Below, piece after piece: positions 1 through 6,413 of a stretch of 9,282 bases of DNA. The DNA is taken from contig JABDIW010000103.1 of assembly GCA_013003515.1 (NCBI GenBank), positions 1 through 9,282 on the forward strand, read 5' to 3'. Under the pieces are notes generated by a model. That model saw nothing but the letters and a program-made list of their open reading frames with translations, was not told the origin of the DNA and searched no databases. The translations under genes and the position numbers were made by a program. This stretch comes from Acidimicrobiia bacterium (GTDB taxonomy: Bacteria; Actinomycetota; Acidimicrobiia; Spongiisociales; UBA5794). The number at the start of each line of letters is the position of its first letter. The stretch's first letter is position 1.

Positions 1-1194
1 TTCCTCGCCATCGGAGCGAGCCTGGGCCGGGGCCTCGACCTCGAGGGTGGCGAGAACGATGGGGTCCTCAAGGCCATTGAGTTCCTCATCAACATGAACC
101 GTGGCTTCGTCACCGACGTGGGAGAACGGGTCATCGTCATCGGCGGTGGCGACGTAGCCATGGACACTGCGAGAACCGCCCTCCGTGCCGACGTCTACGC
201 CCAGACCACGGCGTCCCCATGGCCGCCAGATGACCACAACCGTGAGGGTGCAGCGGCATTGGCCCTGGAGTCTGCCCGACTCGCCACGCGTGTCGGGGCA
301 CGCAACGTCACGGTGATCTCCCTCGAGGACGATGACGAAATGCCGGCCTCGCCGTTCGAGATCGAGGAGGCCCACGAAGAAGGCATCCGATTCGTTCCCC
401 GGCGCGGCCCTTCGAGGGTGATCGGCGAGAACGGAAGGGTCGTCGGGCTGGAGACCATCGGTGTCACATCGGTCTTCGACGCGGACGGCCGCTTTGCACC
501 CCAGTTCGACACCGAGGATCGCGAGACGTTCGAGGCGGACACCATCATCCTCGCCATCGGACAGGCCATCGATCTCGACGCACTCGGATCGTCGGGACCG
601 GCCATCTCCCCACGTCGCACCATCGAGGTCGACCAGGTGACCGGCGCCACCTCGGTAGAGGGGATCTGGGCCGGCGGGGACGCCGCCAAAGGCCCTCGCA
701 CCCTGATCGAGGCGATCGCAGATGGGCGCAGGACCGCCTCTGACATCCACAGGTTCTTCGGCGGGACCGAAGAGGAGCCCGAAGAGGGCACGATGGTGCA
801 GCTTCAGCAGTTCCACCGCCTCGATGACATCTACGACAGAATCGGCCGCGTCGACGTTCCCACCCTGGACACCGGTCGCCGGATCGGCCTCTCCGAGGTG
901 GAGACCGGGTTCACTCCGGATCAAGCTCGGTGCGAGGCCAGCCGCTGTCTGCGGTGCTTCGCCAACATCCTCCTCGACACGTCCCGCTGCGTCCTGTGCG
1001 CGCTGTGTGCCGACGTCTGCCCGTATGACTTGATCTCTCTCGTCCCGTCTGAGGAGATCGACCCGGCAGTACCGGCGTCGACGGCACTGATGCTCGACGA
1101 GGAGAAGTGCATCAGGTGCGCACTGTGCATCGAACGGTGTCCGACCGACGCCCTGTCGATGGGAGTATGGACCGGAGTAGGAGTGCCTGCATGA
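1..1194 (+). CDS. GltD/NfnB-like FAD, NAD(P)-binding oxidoreductase with C-terminal 2x[4Fe-4S] ferredoxin domain (5' partial)
   Basis: The reading frame is open from base 1, so the N-terminus (first FAD-binding segment) is missing; 397 residues are visible. The opening residues FLAIGAS are the FAD-domain strand seen in glutamate synthase small subunits. The NAD(P) Rossmann motif VIVIGGGDVAMDTAR starts near residue 44, and the second FAD motif GIWAGGDAAKGPRTLIEAI near residue 221. The C-terminus carries C311, C316 and C319, then two ferredoxin motifs: C330-x2-C333-x2-C336-x3-C340-P and C370-x2-C373-x2-C376-x3-C380-P. The family moves electrons between NAD(P)H, FAD and iron-sulfur clusters. No glutamate synthase large subunit is seen, so a true GltD role is unlikely. 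The stop overlaps the cytochrome b start (ATGA), so the likely job is to feed or draw electrons at the neighbouring cytochrome bc complex from the cytoplasmic side. That role is inference; the family call is firm. About 35 extra residues follow the Rossmann motif. Confidence 0.88.
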   Translation, partial: FLAIGASLGRGLDLEGGENDGVLKAIEFLINMNRGFVTDVGERVIVIGGGDVAMDTARTALRADVYAQTTASPWPPDDHNREGAAALALESARLATRVGARNVTVISLEDDDEMPASPFEIEEAHEEGIRFVPRRGPSRVIGENGRVVGLETIGVTSVFDADGRFAPQFDTEDRETFEADTIILAIGQAIDLDALGSSGPAISPRRTIEVDQVTGATSVEGIWAGGDAAKGPRTLIEAIADGRRTASDIHRFFGGTEEEPEEGTMVQLQQFHRLDDIYDRIGRVDVPTLDTGRRIGLSEVETGFTPDQARCEASRCLRCFANILLDTSRCVLCALCADVCPYDLISLVPSEEIDPAVPASTALMLDEEKCIRCALCIERCPTDALSMGVWTGVGVPA

Positions 1195-1919
1195 CGATCA
1201 TGGACCGGGTCAGGAACACCACCGTGGGACGGTCGATCTTCCGATCGCCCGACCGTGCCACCGACCGCGACCGCGCCGCCGGCCACTGGTCCAACTTCTT
1301 CCTGCACATCTACCCCGTCAAGATGCGGCGAGCCGAGATCGGGTTCCGGTATTCGTGGTACCTCGGTGCCATCTCCACCGTGCTGTTCGGATCGCTGGTG
1401 GCGTCGGGCATCTACCTGATGTTCTTCTACGTGCCGTCCCCCGCCAGCGCGTACACCAACATCCAGACGATCCAGACCGAGGTCGCCTTCGGCCAGTACA
1501 TCCGCAATGTCCACCGCTGGTCCGCCCACCTGATGGTGCTCGCCGTTGCGGCCCACATGGCCCGGGTCTTCTATCGGGGCGCCTACAAGAAGCCCAAAGA
1601 GTTCAACTGGGTCATCGGCGTGGTCCTCCTGGTGCTGACGTTGCTGTTGTCGTTCACGGGATACCTTCTGCCGTGGGATCAGCTGGCCTTCTGGGCGGTC
1701 ACCGTCGGAACCGAGATGGCTGCCTACGTCCCGCTCCTCGGCGAAACGATCAGAGAGGTCCTCCTCGGCGGAGACACCGTTGGTTCGGCAACGCTGCTCC
1801 GCTTCTACGTCCTGCACGTTGCGGTCCTGCCGGTTGCGGTGGTGCTCACCCTGTCGATCCACCTCTGGCGGTGGCGCAAGGACGCAATGCTCGATACCCC
1901 GAGAGAGGAGCCGGAATGA
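1191..1919 (+). CDS. Cytochrome b N-terminal (cytochrome b6-like) subunit of a quinol:cytochrome c complex
   Basis: This 242-residue membrane protein binds the two b hemes of a bc/b6f-type complex and forms part of the quinol sites. Helix B has H108 and H122 in VHRWSAHLMVLAVAAH; helix D has H209 and H224. Fourteen residues lie between the helix D histidines, as in cytochrome b6 rather than the 13 of mitochondrial cytochrome b. GYLLPWDQLAFWAVTVGTE (157-175) is the conserved cd1/Qo region. Four membrane helices are apparent near 57-79, 107-128, 140-160 and 203-226. The Cys that carries heme ci in b6f (FYCLGG context) is Tyr57 here. The start at 1191 is chosen because GGAG at 1180-1183 sits 7 bases upstream and the ATG overlaps the previous stop; the frame is open further upstream, but only as a shadow of the first gene. 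It is coupled by ATGA to the subunit IV-like gene. Function is well supported; the in vivo electron acceptor is not visible. Confidence 0.93.
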   Translation: MTIMDRVRNTTVGRSIFRSPDRATDRDRAAGHWSNFFLHIYPVKMRRAEIGFRYSWYLGAISTVLFGSLVASGIYLMFFYVPSPASAYTNIQTIQTEVAFGQYIRNVHRWSAHLMVLAVAAHMARVFYRGAYKKPKEFNWVIGVVLLVLTLLLSFTGYLLPWDQLAFWAVTVGTEMAAYVPLLGETIREVLLGGDTVGSATLLRFYVLHVAVLPVAVVLTLSIHLWRWRKDAMLDTPREEPE

Positions 1920-2494
1920 GCGATCTGCCCACCCCCGGCCACACCGACGGGACCTCCACGCCGCTCCCCAATCCGCTGTCGGCGAAGCCGACCGTGATCG
2001 AGGGGCGCCGCGTGCTTGGCATCGTGCCCGGCAAGCCTGCGGCGGGCGAAAGCAAGGATCACGCGGAGCAAGACGCGGTGATGGTGTGGCCGCACCTCCT
2101 GGTCCGTCACGCGGTCGTCGCCGTAGCCACGTTGCTGGTGGTCTTGATCATCTCGCTGGCGTTCGACGCTCCACTGCGAGAGATCGCCAACCCCACCAAC
2201 ACACCGAACCCGGAGAAGGCGCCGTGGTACTTCGCGGCGCTCCAGGAGCTCCTCGCCCACTTCCATCCGCTCGTCGCTGGAGTGCTGGTCCCGGGGGCGA
2301 TCCTCATCGGCCTGGCGGCGCTCCCCTACATCGACCGCAGCGACTTCATCAAGCCCAAGCACCGCAAGGTTGCCGTCAACACGTTCACCACATTCCTGGT
2401 CATCTGGATCGTCCTCACCCTGGTGGGCTTCGCATTCCGCGGGCCGAACTGGGGATGGGTGTGGCCCTGGGTCGAATGGCACGGAGAACTATGA
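1916..2494 (+). CDS. Cytochrome b C-terminal (subunit IV-like) protein
   Basis: This 192-residue protein is the second half of a split cytochrome b, equivalent to subunit IV (PetD) of b6f, and supplies the rest of the Qo quinol-oxidation site. A soluble, Pro/Gly-rich N-terminal tail of about 55 residues precedes three membrane helices (about 59-83, 115-139, 150-172). The Qo tetrapeptide, PEWY in most bc complexes, reads APWY at 102-105 (EKAPWYFAALQELL), so the Glu is absent. The stretch after it (AHFHPLVAGVLVPG...ALPYID) is typical of this family. The ATG at 1916 is selected by AGAGGAG at 1904-1910, five bases upstream, and overlaps the cytochrome b6-like stop as ATGA; its own stop overlaps the Rieske start in the same way. 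The split form argues against the single-chain QcrB of classic actinobacterial bc1-aa3 supercomplexes. Confidence 0.9.
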   Translation: MSDLPTPGHTDGTSTPLPNPLSAKPTVIEGRRVLGIVPGKPAAGESKDHAEQDAVMVWPHLLVRHAVVAVATLLVVLIISLAFDAPLREIANPTNTPNPEKAPWYFAALQELLAHFHPLVAGVLVPGAILIGLAALPYIDRSDFIKPKHRKVAVNTFTTFLVIWIVLTLVGFAFRGPNWGWVWPWVEWHGEL

Positions 2495-2994
2495 GCGAAT
2501 CAATGCAACGTCGGAATTTCCTGTCCAACCTGTGGAAGGGGGCGGTGACACTCATCGCCGCCGCCGGAGCCTGGACGACCTGGGATCTGCTGCGGCCCGT
2601 GTCGGCCGGGGCGACAGGGCGGGTCAGGGCAGTCTCCCCTGACGCCGTGCCCGAGGGCGGTGTCATCGAGATCCGCGCCGCGCGCGCCTACCTGGTCAAG
2701 ATCGACGATCAGATCACGGCGATCTCGGAGAAGTGCACCCACCTCGGTTGTCGGGTGCCGTACTGCGACTCCTCCAGCCAGTTCGAGTGCCCCTGCCACG
2801 GGTCGGTCTTCAACCGGCTTGGTGAGTTCCAGGCCGGACCGGCGCCGCGAGGGCTCGACCGCTACGCCGTCGAGGTGGGCGAGGATGGTCTTCTCTACAT
2901 CGACACCGATACTCTCGAAGACGGGCCGGCGCCCGGAGTCGACACGTTGAACGAGCCGCCGACCGGACCCTCGTGCACGGAAGGCAGCCACTGA
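2491..2994 (+). CDS. Rieske [2Fe-2S] protein of the cytochrome bc complex
   Basis: A 167-residue Rieske protein that takes an electron from quinol at the Qo site and passes it to cytochrome c on the outer face of the membrane. The N-terminus has a twin-arginine-like motif, QRRNFL at 6-11, followed by a hydrophobic anchor (about 18-34), as in Tat-inserted Rieske proteins. All cluster residues are present: C82 and H84 in CTHLGC, C100 and H103 in CPCHGS, with C87 and C102 able to form the stabilising disulfide. GPAPRGLDRY (116-125) is the usual Pro loop. An additional Cys, C92, lies between the two motifs. The start at 2491 overlaps the preceding stop (ATGA) and has GGAG at 2483-2486; Met5 (2503) is a less likely alternative. 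The tail after about residue 140 is acidic and Pro-rich. Assignment is secure. Confidence 0.94.
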   Translation: MSESMQRRNFLSNLWKGAVTLIAAAGAWTTWDLLRPVSAGATGRVRAVSPDAVPEGGVIEIRAARAYLVKIDDQITAISEKCTHLGCRVPYCDSSSQFECPCHGSVFNRLGEFQAGPAPRGLDRYAVEVGEDGLLYIDTDTLEDGPAPGVDTLNEPPTGPSCTEGSH

Positions 2995-3449
2995 TGGCCG
3001 GCTTCACCACAGACGAGGAACTCGAGGAATCGACCAACAGATGGATGGTGTGGGGCCTGGTCCTGATGGCAGCCTTCGTGCTCGCCTTCCCCCTCTACCG
3101 ATGGGTCGAACCATCGAACCGGGCCGAAGCCCGGGAGACCCAGATTGCGTCGCTGGCCGACCAGGGCCAGGGCTTGTGGTCTCTCAATTGCTCGTCCTGC
3201 CACGGCCTCAACGGAGAGGGCGGAGTCGGCCCCGCGTTGAACTCGCAGCAGTTCCTCCAGGCCTCGAGTGACGAGCAGACGTCGCTGCTCATCAGCGTCG
3301 GCGTGCCCGGCAGCCAGATGAGTGCCTACTCGCTGGACTACGGGGGTCCGTTCACCAGCGAGCAGATCAAGGCGCTGACCACCTTCGTCCGCAGCTGGGA
3401 AGAGGACGCCCCCGACCGGCCCGACTGGCGAGACGTCATCGACGGTTGA
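2994..3449 (+). CDS. Membrane-anchored monoheme cytochrome c
   Basis: A 151-residue protein with one N-terminal membrane helix (about 17-35) and a single class I cytochrome c domain. The heme attachment motif is CSSCH at 66-70, followed by GLNGEGGVGPALNS, and the likely distal ligand is M109 in GVPGSQMSAYS. The uncleaved anchor places the heme on the outer face beside the Rieske domain, so it probably serves as the cytochrome c1/f equivalent or the exit carrier of this complex. The ATG shares its first base with the preceding stop (TGATG), and GGAAGG at 2979-2984 lies 9 bases upstream. It is the last gene of the coupled series; a 45-base gap follows. The domain is clear; its partner oxidase is not in the window. 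Confidence 0.92.
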   Translation: MAGFTTDEELEESTNRWMVWGLVLMAAFVLAFPLYRWVEPSNRAEARETQIASLADQGQGLWSLNCSSCHGLNGEGGVGPALNSQQFLQASSDEQTSLLISVGVPGSQMSAYSLDYGGPFTSEQIKALTTFVRSWEEDAPDRPDWRDVIDG

Positions 3450-3479
3450 TCGAACGTCGGCCCAGAGCGATCTCGCCGG

Positions 3480-3485
3480 TATCCT
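3480..3485 (+). promoter_or_regulatory. Candidate -10 box (TATCCT) for the GH57-like gene
   Basis: TATCCT fits the actinobacterial TANNNT -10 pattern and ends 9 bases before the GTG at 3495. The 45-base gap holds no Shine-Dalgarno-like sequence before that GTG, so a start at or next to the first base of the transcript is possible. Spacing is looser than at the divergent promoters near 7200, and read-through from the cytochrome operon could also supply expression. Confidence 0.35.
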
Positions 3486-3494
3486 CGGCCCCCA

Positions 3495-6413
3495 GTGAGA
3501 CGCCCCCTCTTCGTCGTCCTCGTCGTCACGCTCCTCGGTTCCGCCTGCACGTCGGATCCCGGCGACCCGTCGACGACCGCCACCACGACGACGACGACCG
3601 TCGCGTCGACGACCACCACGACGGTTCCTTGGGAGCGGCCGCTGACTGATCAAGGGCTCAACGTGGTTCTCATCTGGGACATGGACCAGCCACGATTCGC
3701 CCTCGACGACAACGGACTGGTGACCGAGCCGTGGGTCAGAGTGCACGCGGTTCGCGACTACCGGGCGATGGCACGAATGGTCGCCGCCGCTCCGGAGATC
3801 CAGGTGACCTTCAACCTCACACCGTCCCTCCTCATTCAGCTCGAAGCGCTCCAGGCCGGGGTTCGCGATGTCTTTTGGTACCTCACGGAGACGCCGGCCG
3901 CCCAGCTCACTGCCGAGGAACGAGCACTCGTCACCGACCGCTTCTTCGAGGTCGACGACACCGCATTCGCCCGGCTTCCTCGCCTCGAAGAGCTGCGCGA
4001 TCTGACCGAGTTCACGGACCAGGACATCACCGATCTCCAGGTGTTGTGGAACCTGGCGTGGGTCGATCCCGGGCTGATCGATGGGACTCCGCTGGCCGAC
4101 CTCGTCGCGCGGGGCCAGGGGTTCACCATCGAGGACACCGTGACTGTGCTCACTGAGCACGAGCGGATCGTCGGCGAGGTCGTCGAGACGCTGCGAGCCC
4201 TGTGGGAGTCGGGCCAGATCGAGATCTCGACCAGCCCCCTCGGTTCACCCATTCTGCCGCTGGTCGCCGACACATCGTTGGCGCGGATCGGAGACCCGGA
4301 TGCCGTGATCACGCCTTTCAGCGAGATCTACGACGCCATCGAGCAGGTGAACCGGGGAGTGGCCGTAGCGGAGAGGACGTTTGGGCAGAGACCGGTGGGC
4401 ATGTGGCCGACCGAAGGAGCAGTGACTCAGCTGGTGATGTCGCTCTTCTCGCGTCAGGGCATCAACTGGGTGGCATCAGGCGAGCGAGTTCTCACTCCTG
4501 CGCTGGGCATGGGCCCCGGTACGTTCGCCCGAAACGAGGTGGACGAGGTCACGACACCCGACCTGCTCTATCGCCCCTGGAACGCCGACTTGTTCCGCAA
4601 CCCCGACGTCGCCATGTTCTTCGGCGACGCGCGGCTCGAAGCGCTGCTCGAGGGCGGCTACGGACGGCTCGATGCCGGAGCGGCGGCCGGTGACTTCATC
4701 CGGCGCCTCGGTGCGATCGCCGAAGCATCTGAGAATCGAGCGGTCGTCACGATCGTCGTCGACGACCCTCTCCGGTATGACGAGGCGGGCACAGACCGGA
4801 TAGCCACGCTGTATCGGGCGCTGGGGAGATCCGACCTGGTCACGACCGTGACGCCGTCTCGCTACCTCGAAGCATTCGGGTCGGACATCGCGCCGCTCGA
4901 GGACGTGGTCCCCGGGTCTGCGCGAGCATCCTCGTTCGCACCATGGATCGGCGAGGCGCGCGAGGCGTCGGCTTGGCAGTACCTCGCTGAGACCAGGAGC
5001 GCCGTGGCCCGCCGCGGTGATCCCGAGCCGGCTCTCGACCTCGTACTGCAAGCAGAAGCCGGGTATTGGTTCGCGACATACGGCAGTGACGCTGCCGGAT
5101 CTTCCGAGCTCGACAGTGCCTTTCGAGCGCTGCTGGGCCGCGTCTACACGACGCTCGGCGAAGACCTGCCGACCTTCCTCACCGTACCGCTGATCCCCGA
5201 CCTGCCGGCAGTGCCGGCGGCACGGGCGCAGGGCTTGACCACGGTGACGATCGACAACGAGATCGACGATCGTGAGTGGGCCACAGCAGCTCGCTACGAC
5301 GTGGCCGGTTCGATCATCGATCGGATCCACACAGCCATTGGCCCCGAGGAGATACTCGTTCGCGTCGACTTCACCCGGGAGGTGCTGGGAGACGACTCGG
5401 TCGCGTTCTTCCTCTACGTAGGGGGCCCACGGTCGATCGATGCCGCCACGAGTGACGACGGCCAGCAGCTCGGGTTTGCATCGGACTCCGTCTTCCAGTG
5501 GCAGGGAAGGAACCCGGTCGTTGTGGAGGGATCGGATGAGCCCATTCAGGCAGGCTTCGACGGGATGTCGGTCGAGTTCGCCATTGGACTCGCCTCTGTC
5601 GGCACGCTGGAGCCTGGAGACGAGGTCCACCTTCGGCTCGTGTCGACGGAGGGTTTCGGTGAGCCCAACCCGGTCGCGCCGGCCGATGGGCCCGTTCGCA
5701 TCACCGTTGGCGGGACGACAGCTGTCGAGCCCTTCATCGATCTCGCGGATCCTCGCCGAGACGACCATGGTCCTGGCGGATATCTCCCGCCGGACACCTC
5801 GACGACCCTCGACCTCAGGGCTCTCCAGATCGCATCGACCAGTGACGAGTTGGTCGTGACGTTCCGTTTCGACGGTGTGATCGACCGAACCCTGTCAGAC
5901 CGGACCCTCGACCTCTACATCGACACCGACCCGGGGGCCGGGACCGGGCGGCGCCTGCTCCTGGCGGATAGGAACGCCGCCCTCGCCCCAGAGGACGGGT
6001 GGGAGGCGGCGTTGACCGTCACCCACGGTCGTCGTTCGCTGTTCCTCGCCGGGGCCGACGGAATCGTCGAGACGAGACCGACGCTGCCGGTGGCCGTGAT
6101 CGATGAGGAGGGCACGGTTCTCGCCAGGATTCCGCTCCACCTCATCGGCGATGGTGACCCTGCCGAATGGGGATTCGTTGCCGCAGTATCGACGTCCGAC
6201 CCTCTCGACCAGAACGGGATTGGCGCCGTCCTCACCGACGCGGACACAACTCGATTCGGCGGCGCTCCTGAGGGATCTGCAAACCACACCAGGATCATCG
6301 ATCTCGCTTGGCCCGGGGCTCAAGAACCGATGCTGTCGGACTTCGTGCCGAGCCCCGCGCAGCCACGATCACCTGATGACGTTGCAGTGATCGAGTTGAT
6401 CGTCGCTCAGTAG
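3495..6413 (+). CDS. Secreted, probably lipid-anchored GH57-like protein with C-terminal glucodextranase-type (DOMON-like) domain
   Basis: A 972-residue exported protein. It starts at GTG 3495, the first start in a frame closed just upstream. The signal peptide MRRPLFVVLVVTLLGSAC ends in a plausible but imperfect lipobox (Gly at -3, Cys18), then a Thr-rich linker (27-45). Residues about 55-560 follow the GH57 plan: PWVRVHAVRDY (79-89), TFNLTPSLL (105-113), LQVLWNLAW (181-189), a region before PILPL (252-256), GMWPTEGAV (302-310) with E307 at the nucleophile position, and D423 at the expected acid/base position. GH57 enzymes act on alpha-glucans. Several usual residues differ: the first motif is WDMDQP (61-66) instead of W-H-x-H-Q-P, Ser251 replaces the His before PILPL, and the DGEN-type motif is DDPLRY. 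Two beta domains follow, at about 582-735 and 747-960; the second has DPRRDDHGPGGY (752-763), the glucodextranase C-terminal signature. It may be a binding protein or an altered enzyme. It overlaps the convergent SDR gene by 7 bases. Confidence 0.82.
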   Translation: MRRPLFVVLVVTLLGSACTSDPGDPSTTATTTTTTVASTTTTTVPWERPLTDQGLNVVLIWDMDQPRFALDDNGLVTEPWVRVHAVRDYRAMARMVAAAPEIQVTFNLTPSLLIQLEALQAGVRDVFWYLTETPAAQLTAEERALVTDRFFEVDDTAFARLPRLEELRDLTEFTDQDITDLQVLWNLAWVDPGLIDGTPLADLVARGQGFTIEDTVTVLTEHERIVGEVVETLRALWESGQIEISTSPLGSPILPLVADTSLARIGDPDAVITPFSEIYDAIEQVNRGVAVAERTFGQRPVGMWPTEGAVTQLVMSLFSRQGINWVASGERVLTPALGMGPGTFARNEVDEVTTPDLLYRPWNADLFRNPDVAMFFGDARLEALLEGGYGRLDAGAAAGDFIRRLGAIAEASENRAVVTIVVDDPLRYDEAGTDRIATLYRALGRSDLVTTVTPSRYLEAFGSDIAPLEDVVPGSARASSFAPWIGEAREASAWQYLAETRSAVARRGDPEPALDLVLQAEAGYWFATYGSDAAGSSELDSAFRALLGRVYTTLGEDLPTFLTVPLIPDLPAVPAARAQGLTTVTIDNEIDDREWATAARYDVAGSIIDRIHTAIGPEEILVRVDFTREVLGDDSVAFFLYVGGPRSIDAATSDDGQQLGFASDSVFQWQGRNPVVVEGSDEPIQAGFDGMSVEFAIGLASVGTLEPGDEVHLRLVSTEGFGEPNPVAPADGPVRITVGGTTAVEPFIDLADPRRDDHGPGGYLPPDTSTTLDLRALQIASTSDELVVTFRFDGVIDRTLSDRTLDLYIDTDPGAGTGRRLLLADRNAALAPEDGWEAALTVTHGRRSLFLAGADGIVETRPTLPVAVIDEEGTVLARIPLHLIGDGDPAEWGFVAAVSTSDPLDQNGIGAVLTDADTTRFGGAPEGSANHTRIIDLAWPGAQEPMLSDFVPSPAQPRSPDDVAVIELIVAQ
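3573..3629 (+). repeat. Low-complexity Thr-codon tract (linker after the lipobox)
   Basis: Runs of ACG/ACC codons encode a Thr-rich stretch (two runs of five to six Thr separated by Val-Ala-Ser, residues 27-45). This is a typical flexible, possibly glycosylated, linker between a membrane-anchored N-terminus and an extracellular domain. Confidence 0.7.

Noticed and set aside
921..1862. Long - strand open frame opposite the cytochrome b gene
   Set aside because: Its product is His/Arg/Asp-rich low-complexity sequence with no domain. It mirrors a high-GC gene on the other strand that has complete heme-ligand motifs.
2895..4160. 421-codon - strand open frame across the cytochrome c and GH57-like genes
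   Set aside because: It crosses two well-supported + strand genes and contains Arg/Gly runs made from the Thr-codon tract; no recognisable fold.
4476..5768. 430-codon - strand open frame inside the GH57-like gene
   Set aside because: Shadow frame of a high-GC gene: Arg-rich, no motif, entirely inside a gene with conserved GH57 regions.
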